A DNA stretch of 64,000 bases. Origin: an uncultured bacterium. Its GTDB lineage: Bacteria > Armatimonadota > UBA5829. The stretch lies in NCBI GenBank assembly GCA_938074205.1, contig CALJES010000003.1, positions 248,001 through 312,000 of the forward strand. The letters run 5' to 3'. Of the stretch, positions 1 through 7,143 are shown one piece after another. The notes under the pieces were generated by a model, which was not told the origin of the DNA, did not search any database, and was given only the letters and a program-made list of their open reading frames with translations. Each line of letters starts with the position of its first letter. Position 1 is the first letter of the stretch. The position numbers were made by a program, and so were the translations under genes.

Positions 1-506
1 TGGTCGGCGTAAGCAGCTGCTCCCTTCAAGCCGTATGTAATGGTTTCCTGCAAGCTTGTTATGTCCTCGCCAAGAATTTCTTTCCGCCGAGGTATCTCGA
101 TCTCTTCAGCTTGTTTGACAAGTGAATCTATGTCACTTGCCGGCACGAATTCTGCAGGCCCTGAGAGCTTTTCCGGGTTCACGCCCGCCCTTCGACAAGA
201 GCTGTTATACAGCTCTCTGGCTTCGCTGCGAATGTGTTCGGCTTTATAGATGAAATCGGCCACGCGCTGCGCGTCGAAGTCGACATTGGTCACAGTTGTG
301 AATAATGCTTCGATCGTAAAGACATCGACTTCGCGGTTTACTGCTCCGAATTTGCGAGCACGATGGGCATACATGGAAATACCTTTAGTCATGTACACAA
401 GTACGTCTTGCAGCCGAGCAGTCACGTCGTCCTTGCCGCATACCCCCGTGCGCGTGCAGCCGTTGCCCCCGGCGGTCTGCTCACACTGGTAGCAGAACAT
501 ATTCAC
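1..506 (-). CDS. hcp: Hybrid cluster protein / hydroxylamine reductase (N-terminal part)
   Basis: Reads leftward off the window edge, so only about the first 168 residues are present. The N-terminus carries CYQCEQTAGGNGCTRTGVC, a C-x2-C-x8-C-x5-C motif that binds the 4Fe-4S cluster in class I hybrid cluster proteins, the type common in anaerobes; class II proteins such as E. coli Hcp have wider spacing. Hcp reduces nitric oxide or hydroxylamine and protects against nitrosative stress. I chose the GTG at 506 because GGGAGGTG lies about 7 bases upstream; an in-frame ATG at 500 is the alternative. An FNR-type operator and a TATAAT box precede it. The family call is firm; the catalytic hybrid-cluster domain lies outside the window. 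Confidence 0.93.
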   Translation of the reverse strand, partial: MNMFCYQCEQTAGGNGCTRTGVCGKDDVTARLQDVLVYMTKGISMYAHRARKFGAVNREVDVFTIEALFTTVTNVDFDAQRVADFIYKAEHIRSEARELYNSSCRRAGVNPEKLSGPAEFVPASDIDSLVKQAEEIEIPRRKEILGEDITSLQETITYGLKGAAAYAD

Positions 507-536
507 TTTGCCCACCTCCCAAAATGGTTTTGCGTA

Positions 537-578
537 ATTATACCCGTTGGGGGGCCAATTTATTTTGATCTGGGTCAA
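537..578 (-). promoter_or_regulatory. hcp promoter with FNR/HcpR-type operator
   Basis: TTGATCTGGGTCAA at 565-578 matches the FNR/DNR/HcpR family consensus TTGAT-N4-ATCAA at 9 of 10 positions. On the minus strand a perfect TATAAT lies at 542-537, predicting a start near 530. The operator centre (571.5) would then be at about -41.5, the standard class II activator position. No good -35 hexamer is needed in that arrangement. This is inference from spacing and consensus. Confidence 0.72.
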
Positions 579-649
579 ATTCGCAATTTATAGCAGGGGA
601 TCGTAATTTTTACAGCACGGAGTCATCCGGAACAATGCTAGATTTTAGG

Positions 650-1645
650 CTAAATTACATCTATCACCGCTCCTGTCTCTAGTGATTGTATACCCGCTTG
701 TATAACTTTCTGAGCGGCCAATCCGTCTTCGCCGGATCCATCGATTTCCTCTGGTGCAGCACCGCTGGAGACTTGTTCGAGAAATTTGTGAATTCGGTCG
801 CGGAACGTGTCGCCAAAGTCTCTGAAACCGCCGAACAGAGGGTTGGTATAGACTTCTTTTACAAGACTTTCGGCAGGATACAATGTAACCTCTCGCCATA
901 TATCTTCGAGCACAAACCTTCCCTTCGTTCCGGCAACCTCACACCTTTCCATAGGATGTCCTCGAGCCAAATCGTAGCTCGAAGTCAGGTGACCCACCGC
1001 GCCGCAAGCGAATTGCACATTAAACGATGCAGTGGACCAAATGTTCCTGCCGGGCGCCTTCGTAGCGAAACATTGAATCTTCGAAATATCGCCGCAGTAA
1101 TATCGCATAATATCGACAGAGTGGGGGTTCAGAGCTTTGATGTGGAAGTAGGGGGAATCAAACGTACCCGGCTTACCTATCCACAGCGCCACGTTGCAAA
1201 AAAGTAAATCGCCTATTTTGCCTTCTCGAAGCCACTGCTTGGCCAAACGCGCCGCGGGAGTAAATCTGTGGTTCAAGTTGATGCCGAAGCATCGCCTGTG
1301 CTCTCGGGCGACGCGCACCATCTGCTCAGCTTTATCTATTTCATTGTGAATGGGCTTTTCACATAGGACGTGGCAGCCGGCTTCCAGCGCTAAAATTGTG
1401 GGTTCATAATGATCACTGGCGTATTCGTAGCCGCCTGTAGCTACGCTTACAACATCTGGTGTCAACGCTTTGAGCATCTGTTCAGCACTCAAGAACCACG
1501 GCACCTCAAACTTATCGCCCGCATTCCTGGCACGTTCCTCTATGAGATCGCATACGCCGACCAATTGCGCTAGATCATCTTCTTTGTAAATCTTCGCGTG
1601 AATGTTTCCTATAGGACCCATTCCTATGACGCAAGCGCGGAGCAT
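650..1645 (-). CDS. Gfo/Idh/MocA-family oxidoreductase
   Basis: 331 residues. An N-terminal Rossmann fold (VIGMGPIGNIHAKIY near residues 6-20) binds NAD(P). The family motif EKPIHN near residue 98 supplies the conserved lysine, and the C-terminal half is the substrate-binding alpha/beta domain. Such enzymes oxidise or reduce sugars, inositols or related polyols. It is the last gene of a leftward group with a sugar isomerase, an esterase and a sulfatase-fold hydrolase, so it probably acts on a sugar released by them. A GGAG sits about 10 bases before the ATG. The substrate cannot be named from sequence. Family call firm, role inferred. Confidence 0.9.
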   Translation of the reverse strand: MLRACVIGMGPIGNIHAKIYKEDDLAQLVGVCDLIEERARNAGDKFEVPWFLSAEQMLKALTPDVVSVATGGYEYASDHYEPTILALEAGCHVLCEKPIHNEIDKAEQMVRVAREHRRCFGINLNHRFTPAARLAKQWLREGKIGDLLFCNVALWIGKPGTFDSPYFHIKALNPHSVDIMRYYCGDISKIQCFATKAPGRNIWSTASFNVQFACGAVGHLTSSYDLARGHPMERCEVAGTKGRFVLEDIWREVTLYPAESLVKEVYTNPLFGGFRDFGDTFRDRIHKFLEQVSSGAAPEEIDGSGEDGLAAQKVIQAGIQSLETGAVIDVI

Positions 1646-1799
1646 TCCTAAAAAACTCCTTTCTTAATTTGCGGCCATAAAACTATCTATTCGTGCCAAC
1701 TTAAGCTGGTCGTGTGTGCTTCTAGACTGATTCTTACCACTACATGCCGAACCCATTTACTTCTTTCCGCATTCAAGGCGGATTCGTATCGGACCTAGT

Positions 1800-3203
1800 C
1801 TAGAGCTCCTTTTGACCCCTTTGTTGTTTAAGCTCTCTTGCTTGCAGTGCCTCTGCTGTCTTTGGCGATCCTATGTATAGCAAATCATATGCCTGCTTTG
1901 ATGATCGAATTTGTACGCCCTTACCGTGCCAGTTTAGATTTGTGTACATAGGGTTTGTGCGACCCGTTTCGCTTTCACGCTTTGCGATCCAATTCTGCAT
2001 ACGTTTTTCTAACATACGCACGACTTCGGGATTCTCGTCGGCTACATTGTGGTTCTCTTCAGGATCTTTGATCAGGTTGTAGAGCTCGATTTTTGGCTTG
2101 AAGTGAAAATCAGGTTCCAGGGCGTGAATGTACTTCCACTCTGGAGTTCGCCAGCCATGCTTGCGCATCCACGTGGCTTCTGTGATATAGTATTCAGGCT
2201 CCTGATCTCTGTGCTTACCTTCGAAGAGTGGCACAAGAGTCCTGCCGTCGAACTGTATTTCGGTCTTGATTCCGAGCAAATCGAGAATCGTGGGCATTAC
2301 GTCCTTCATATGAACGTAATCCCTATACCGACGTCCTGCTGGGACTTTTCCTGGCATATAGAAAAACAGCGGTATGTGCAGCGTACAGTCGTAGAGTCCA
2401 TGATGATCAAACCAGCACTCGTGATCGTACAGCGTTTCCCCATGGTCTGAGATGAAAACCATCAACGTGTTCTCTTCGATTCCAAGTGCCCGCACCTCCG
2501 CTATTATGTTCGCTATACATACGTCCATGTAGGCAAGCGCGCCGTCGTACTGCGCTATGATATAGTCTTTATCGGTGCATCCCGGCGGGAACCAGCTCGC
2601 AAAATAATCGCGGAACGGTTTGAACGCCATGACAGGCTCGAGGGAATGATTGTTCGGATCGAATTCGTCCCCCCCGTAGAATAACCTTTCGAAGGGGGAG
2701 GGTGGTAGGTACGGCGAGTGCGGATCCATGTGCCTGAGGAAAAGGAAGAAAGGCTTCTTCTCGGAGACAAGTCTTTTCAGCTCCGGGATAGCAACTTTGT
2801 TGAGGTTTTCTGCCTTCGGGCTTCTTCCTTCTTCCCAAGATCCCCAACCAGGAAAGTCTATGTAGTTTTGGAACCCCCGCGATGCGGGGTTGCCGGAGAA
2901 ACCGACACACGTGGTGTTGTATCCCTCGTCTCCAAGCACTTCCGCCAGCGTCTTCAAATGACTGCCAAGACCACCCTCGTGTCGAAGTGCAACTACATCA
3001 GTTCCAAAGCAGTCCATTCCGGTAAACATTGAGGCATAGCCGGGAGTCGTTGGAATTGAGGGACTGAACGCATTCTCGAATACACAGCCTGCCGCTGCTA
3101 GCCTGTCCATATGAGGAGTTGTTAGCTGGTGATAGCCATATAAGCTCATATGATCGGCGCGTAAACTGTCGATGCCAAATAAAATAAGGTTTGGTTGCTT
3201 CAT
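1800..3203 (-). CDS. Sulfatase-fold (alkaline phosphatase superfamily) hydrolase with Thr in the nucleophile position
   Basis: 467 residues, no signal peptide, so probably cytoplasmic. Metal-site motifs of the superfamily are present: GIDSLRADH near residue 10, and SDHGETLYDH followed by HHGLYD in the middle. The segment aligned to the sulfatase signature C/S-x-P-S-R-x5-TG reads TTPGYASMFTG, near residues 50-60. Thr stands where the formylglycine precursor should be, and Tyr where Arg should be. Thr is the nucleophile in related nucleotide pyrophosphatase/phosphodiesterases. It is therefore probably a phosphodiesterase- or phosphatase-like member, not a classical sulfatase, although automated annotation would say sulfatase. 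Strong GGAGG 5 bases before the ATG. Lies between the esterase and the oxidoreductase. Confidence 0.85.
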   Translation of the reverse strand: MKQPNLILFGIDSLRADHMSLYGYHQLTTPHMDRLAAAGCVFENAFSPSIPTTPGYASMFTGMDCFGTDVVALRHEGGLGSHLKTLAEVLGDEGYNTTCVGFSGNPASRGFQNYIDFPGWGSWEEGRSPKAENLNKVAIPELKRLVSEKKPFFLFLRHMDPHSPYLPPSPFERLFYGGDEFDPNNHSLEPVMAFKPFRDYFASWFPPGCTDKDYIIAQYDGALAYMDVCIANIIAEVRALGIEENTLMVFISDHGETLYDHECWFDHHGLYDCTLHIPLFFYMPGKVPAGRRYRDYVHMKDVMPTILDLLGIKTEIQFDGRTLVPLFEGKHRDQEPEYYITEATWMRKHGWRTPEWKYIHALEPDFHFKPKIELYNLIKDPEENHNVADENPEVVRMLEKRMQNWIAKRESETGRTNPMYTNLNWHGKGVQIRSSKQAYDLLYIGSPKTAEALQARELKQQRGQKEL

Positions 3204-3315
3204 TACACCCTCCTTAATCGTGAATTCGAGTCAAACATGCCATATTGTTTCCAATTTCTCACTCCAGGCGCTCAGTTTCCTGGAACCAGATACATTCGAG
3301 ATGCGCTCCTAGGCG

Positions 3316-4062
3316 TCAAACGTGTAGTTCTTTGCGAATGAAGTTCAGAGCCTCTTGAATTACCGTATCCCAATACGACCAGCAATGGGTGCCAGGCCGC
3401 TCTGAATAGTGGTGAGGTATGCCAAGATCTTCCAGAAGTTTATGGAGCGCGCGATTGTCTTCGATCAAGAAATCTTCCGTCCCGCAATCGAACCAAAGCG
3501 CAGGGCGCTTCTCAGGTTCTATACTCGTTATCAGGTTAGGAACATCCTCGCTCTCTGGAACTGAGTCGCCAAAGATTAAGTGCATTTCTTGGTCACGCAC
3601 TTCGTTTACTTTGAAGCGCCTGCCTACGTACAATGCGCCTGACAAACTCGCGGCTGCACAAAACATATCAGGGTGCTTCAGCGTCAGCTTGAAAGCTCCG
3701 TATCCGCCCATCGAGAGACCAGCAATTGCTCTGCCGTCGCGCGAAGCCTTCGTTGGAAAGACAGCATCGACGAAGGAAATCAAATCGCGCACTATAAATG
3801 TCTCGAATGCAGATGTTGGAATGGATACCGCGTCTGTGTACCAGCTTCTTTCCCCGTCTGGCATCACGATTATAAGTGGCATCTCTGCGGCGTATCGTTC
3901 GATACTGGTACGCCTTATCCATGCCGTGTGGTCGTCGGAGAGCCCATGCAAAAGGTACAGCACGGGTAATGGACCGACCGTCTTTTCCGGTATTACGGCC
4001 ATAAATGATGTCATGCGCTGCAACGCGTTCTGAGCAGAAAGCCTCACCTCGCAGAGTGCCAT
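3316..4062 (-). CDS. Alpha/beta-hydrolase esterase (esterase D / PF00756-like)
   Basis: 248 residues from the chosen start. The nucleophile elbow GLSMGGYGAF carries the catalytic Ser. DCGTEDFLIEDN near residue 195 and PGTHCWSYWD near the C-terminus supply the Asp and His. YLLHGLSDDHTAW gives the oxyanion-side loop. This family includes S-formylglutathione hydrolases and acyl or feruloyl esterases; with no signal peptide, it would act in the cytoplasm. I chose the ATG at 4062 (GAGG 8 bases upstream, 5 bases after the previous stop) over the longer frame starting at 4095. It probably deacylates a sugar ester in the surrounding carbohydrate cluster; that role is inference. Confidence 0.88.
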   Translation of the reverse strand: MALCEVRLSAQNALQRMTSFMAVIPEKTVGPLPVLYLLHGLSDDHTAWIRRTSIERYAAEMPLIIVMPDGERSWYTDAVSIPTSAFETFIVRDLISFVDAVFPTKASRDGRAIAGLSMGGYGAFKLTLKHPDMFCAAASLSGALYVGRRFKVNEVRDQEMHLIFGDSVPESEDVPNLITSIEPEKRPALWFDCGTEDFLIEDNRALHKLLEDLGIPHHYSERPGTHCWSYWDTVIQEALNFIRKELHV

Positions 4063-4067
4063 TGATA

Positions 4068-4868
4068 TTACCTCGCACCTAGCGCCTTCAAGCAAGCGTT
4101 TAAGTACCCGTAGCTCTCAGCGGCTATGATTGCCACTTGTGGAAGCTCGAGCTTATTAGCGCCTATAACTTCCAGGCAGACAGGTCCGTCATATCCCCCT
4201 TCAACCATAACTCGGCAATACGCCATAAGATCGATGTCGCCTCTCCCGCACGCTTGGTCTTGGGGTACACCTGGCGAGGGTCCACGTCCTTTGCAGTCTC
4301 GAATGTGAATGTGCCTTGTTCGATGAAGCACTTGTTTGAGGGCTTCGGCCGGTTCTTCTCCTGCACGGTAGATATGACTGGGATCCATATCAATACCGAA
4401 TGCAGGGTTCGCAATCTTCTCCATTACCCTGAGAGTTGTCTGCGTGTTGTAGACGCATGCACCCACGTGTGCCTTACAGCAGAGGGTTACCCCGAACTCC
4501 GCAGCCTTCTCAGCCATTTTTTCCATAAGATCGGTTTGGCGTTCGAAGTCTTCCTCGACGTCGGCTTTGCCACCTGGGCCTATGTTCACAATTGGAATTC
4601 CTATTTCGGCAGCTGCTTCAAAAGCCTTAATCAATCTCTCTTCGTCCAAAGCTGCTTCTTCCATGGACAGTAGTTCCAGACCATTGTCGCACGCTGCTTT
4701 TTTGATGTCACCAGCTTGCTCTCGCCACCTGTCTAATTCCAGGTGCTCACACATTCCTTTAATTGCAGAAACCTCAATTCCGTCATACCCGGCCATAGCC
4801 GTGTACTTAGCTGCCGTGAAGAAGTCATATCCACCGAAAAGCACACTGTTGACTCCGAGCTTTATCAC
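4068..4868 (-). CDS. Sugar phosphate isomerase/epimerase (xylose isomerase-like TIM barrel)
   Basis: 266 residues. The pattern is that of the AP-endonuclease 2/xylose isomerase-like barrel: GYDGIEVSAIKG near residue 28, a metal-binding Glu in the middle strands, FGIDMDPSHIYRAG near 178, HIRDCKG near 210, and GPVCLEVIG near 240, with acidic and His metal ligands. Such enzymes isomerise or epimerise keto-sugars or inosose derivatives. GTG start at 4868 with AGGAGG 8 to 9 bases upstream. First gene of the leftward carbohydrate group, 5 bases ahead of the esterase. Substrate unknown. Confidence 0.85.
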   Translation of the reverse strand: MIKLGVNSVLFGGYDFFTAAKYTAMAGYDGIEVSAIKGMCEHLELDRWREQAGDIKKAACDNGLELLSMEEAALDEERLIKAFEAAAEIGIPIVNIGPGGKADVEEDFERQTDLMEKMAEKAAEFGVTLCCKAHVGACVYNTQTTLRVMEKIANPAFGIDMDPSHIYRAGEEPAEALKQVLHRTRHIHIRDCKGRGPSPGVPQDQACGRGDIDLMAYCRVMVEGGYDGPVCLEVIGANKLELPQVAIIAAESYGYLNACLKALGAR

Positions 4869-5138
4869 GATGGTATTTCCTCCTAATCATTTTTCGTTGA
4901 GCAGAGAGTTGATACTCGAACACGTCATTGTTCGTTTTCCGGACACCAGTTAGCTTTTTTCGCCATCTAGAGGGTTCTAACCTTCAGTCGTGTGTTTTTA
5001 TATGCAGGGACAACACTTTTTGTCGCCGGGCTCGGACGAAGTACCCCTTCTTTCCTGGGTTAGAGAACCTGAACTTGAACAAGCTCGGTATCCTTGCTGC
5101 ATCTCTCGAAAAAGATGATGAATATATTAGAACATCAG
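4869..5138. other. Divergent intergenic region without a gene
   Basis: Spacer between the leftward sugar-metabolism group and the rightward PEP-CTERM gene. Apart from the AGGAGG of the isomerase gene next to 4869, I see no credible reading frame, hairpin or strong minus-strand promoter. The rightward promoter begins at 5139. Confidence 0.5.
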
Positions 5139-5167
5139 TTGACAGTCGTAACCAAATAGGGTATTCT
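5139..5167 (+). promoter_or_regulatory. Sigma-70-type promoter for the PEP-CTERM gene
   Basis: TTGACA at 5139-5144, a 17-base spacer and TATTCT at 5162-5167. This predicts a start near 5174 and a 5' leader of about 140 bases before the TTG start at 5314. The leader holds a small CCGC-TTT-GCGG hairpin near 5269 but no terminator. Confidence 0.7.
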
Positions 5168-5313
5168 GGAAATAACGAATTTCCCAAGTGGCACATTTTT
5201 TGCAGAGATATTTAAATGGTTGAGCCGTGCTCTAAAAGGTCGTGGTGTCTGTTACCCACAGAACGGACCGCTTTGCGGCTTAACAGCCTATTTGAGTTAG
5301 GAGGTCAAGTACA

Positions 5314-6483
5314 TTGAATGATAGGCAATACAAGATTGAACAGATGATCAAGTTGGTGTCGGCTTTCTTGGCTTTGTTTTTGTGTAGTCCAGCCACGGCA
5401 CTTGACCTTGATCTACTCCTGCCTGTAGGGTCAGCGGACGAAGCTCAATACGACTTCGCAACAACTTCTGGGGCAGGGCACGTCGTATATCGCAGCGGCG
5501 GCGATGTCTACTATGCTACGATATCGAAGGACAATATGAATTGGACCGTTCGCAATTTGGGACCTGGCAATTGGCCAACCGTTACAAGCAACGTATATGG
5601 CGAAATTGTTGTCGCCTACGAAAATGGTGGCGTGATATACGAAGTGGGCCCACACAATAACTGGGCACCGTCCGCGGTGATTTCGGGCATATACGGCGGC
5701 AAGCCGATTTTGAGTTCGCCGTTCTTCGCTTCCGGATGGCAGATGTTGGTCACGGGAAACTTAGACGGTGACGGTTACGCCGAAGTGGTGCGCGTAAGTA
5801 ATTCGGGAAGCGGCTGGAGTGCACCAGAAATGCTGCTGGACGGCTGGTACGACTCTGGTTACGGCAACTACTATCCTCAGGCCTCGATCGCGGCATTTGC
5901 TGATGGGTCCTATGCTTTGGCATTCGAGGCGCAGAACTGGGGTGGTAGAGCAACCTGGTCCAATAAGTGGGTTGGTGTGACCGGTTTAGGGCCTGCTTTC
6001 GGTGTCGACACCGACTGGTACGCTTCTATACAACTTTCCAGACGAGCCGTCAGTCCGATCTCCGAAGACACTTCAGCGAAAGCGGTTTTCGCTTGTGCCG
6101 TGAACAACCGCATTTATGCGGCTGTCAACGAGGGATCCGGTTGGACGTGGTTGCTGAACGGCTACGACGGCGGATCGGCGCCTGCATTATCTTGGTCGGG
6201 CGGCGTGTTCGCCGATACCGGCGGTGTACTGAGGTTCGTTACGAGTACAGATCAGGGTTTGGTGATCGAGCCATTGGTATATCAGGGTGTTAATCTCACA
6301 GGCTCCTCACCACTGATCTGGGCGATGGAGGATAAGTTCTTTCTCTTTCAAGATCCCAACGGAGTTCTTCAACTGGGTGCCAGTTTCGTAAATGTAGTTC
6401 CAGAACCCACATCGTTGGTTTCACTACTTGTCGGCGCTGCAGGATCTCTTGGCGTTATTGTTCACCGGAAGAACCGAAAGTAG
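5314..6483 (+). CDS. PEP-CTERM sorting-domain protein
   Basis: 389 residues. A hydrophobic signal segment (LVSAFLALFLCSPATA, about residues 14-30) is followed by a long Gly/Ser/Trp-rich extracellular domain. The C-terminus has VPEPTS, a hydrophobic helix and the basic tail HRKNRK, the tripartite PEP-CTERM signal cut by exosortase in polysaccharide-producing diderms. TTG start at 5314 with GGAGG 9 bases upstream; no in-frame ATG fits. The body resembles a beta-propeller-like repeat protein, but I cannot assign a fold. It has its own promoter and a strong downstream terminator, so it is probably monocistronic. The exosortase is not in the window. Confidence 0.85.
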   Translation: MNDRQYKIEQMIKLVSAFLALFLCSPATALDLDLLLPVGSADEAQYDFATTSGAGHVVYRSGGDVYYATISKDNMNWTVRNLGPGNWPTVTSNVYGEIVVAYENGGVIYEVGPHNNWAPSAVISGIYGGKPILSSPFFASGWQMLVTGNLDGDGYAEVVRVSNSGSGWSAPEMLLDGWYDSGYGNYYPQASIAAFADGSYALAFEAQNWGGRATWSNKWVGVTGLGPAFGVDTDWYASIQLSRRAVSPISEDTSAKAVFACAVNNRIYAAVNEGSGWTWLLNGYDGGSAPALSWSGGVFADTGGVLRFVTSTDQGLVIEPLVYQGVNLTGSSPLIWAMEDKFFLFQDPNGVLQLGASFVNVVPEPTSLVSLLVGAAGSLGVIVHRKNRK

Positions 6484-6509
6484 TGTATCCCAGCTAGCTC
6501 TCGACTTGT

Positions 6510-6551
6510 GAAACGTGCGGCGGTGATAAGCACTTCCGCGCGTTTCTTTTT
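6510..6551 (+). terminator. Rho-independent terminator after the PEP-CTERM gene
   Basis: GAAACGTGCGG (6510-6520) pairs with CCGCGCGTTTC (6536-6546) as an 11-bp stem with one wobble, followed by TTTTT. Confidence 0.85.
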
Positions 6552-7143
6552 CGCTTGACATTTTACTGCTCTGGATCAGAGTGTTGAGTTCGGCGCTTAA
6601 CTTCTAGCAGGCAGGACGTAATCTCTTATTTTTTGAGTCACCGTTTGAGGATGGCTGCTTCTAATCTTTGTTAGCACCAGACGCCCGCGACCAGCTTATT
6701 TTCTGCAGCACATCTCCCGGCGTAGATGGATTGATTGTAAGTCGCCGCGACGGGCCTGCCTGCCGCGGCGTTTTTATTCGCGAAGCGTTTCAACCGTATG
6801 ACCCACAACCTCCTCAACCCTTATCGGCAGAATCAGAAACCTTGCTCTCTTAACGCCATGATCTTGTTGATGTAATCCGACGCAGAGGTAGCGTTTACCG
6901 TCTGGTTTTTGTACTCAAGTGGATAAAGCATACTGATAAACGTCTGTTTGGACACCTGCTGCACGATTTTGCGAGCAAGAAACCCAGCCAGAATGCAGCG
7001 AATTGCAATTATCGTCGTTGTTCTAAAAGCCGATTTTCCCGCTCTTTTGGTCTAATATGTGAAGGGATTAATCTATTGAGTTTGGGACAGATTGAATTGG
7101 AGTTTGTTTTCTGTCATATTGCTTTGGGAGTAGTTGGGCTGAA
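6552..7143. other. Intergenic region with an orphan terminator
   Basis: About 590 bases between the PEP-CTERM terminator and the heparinase-like gene. The only structure I see is a second terminator at 6743-6777. A 61-codon frame at 6668-6853 reads straight through that hairpin and has no ribosome site. No tRNA is visible. Possible sites are a small RNA ending at 6777 and the promoter of the downstream gene. Confidence 0.5.
6743..6777 (+). terminator. Orphan rho-independent terminator
   Basis: CGCCGCG (6743-6749) and CGCGGCG (6764-6770) form a perfect 7-bp G+C stem followed at once by TTTTTATT. No coding gene ends nearby; the previous gene already has its own terminator at 6510-6551. It may end a short untranslated transcript. 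Confidence 0.65.

Noticed and set aside
686-1207. 173-codon frame on the plus strand opposite the oxidoreductase
   Set aside because: A shadow of the conserved Gfo/Idh/MocA gene on the other strand, without motifs or ribosome site.
6668-6853. 61-codon reading frame in the intergenic region
   Set aside because: Reads through the strong hairpin at 6743-6777 and has no ribosome site.
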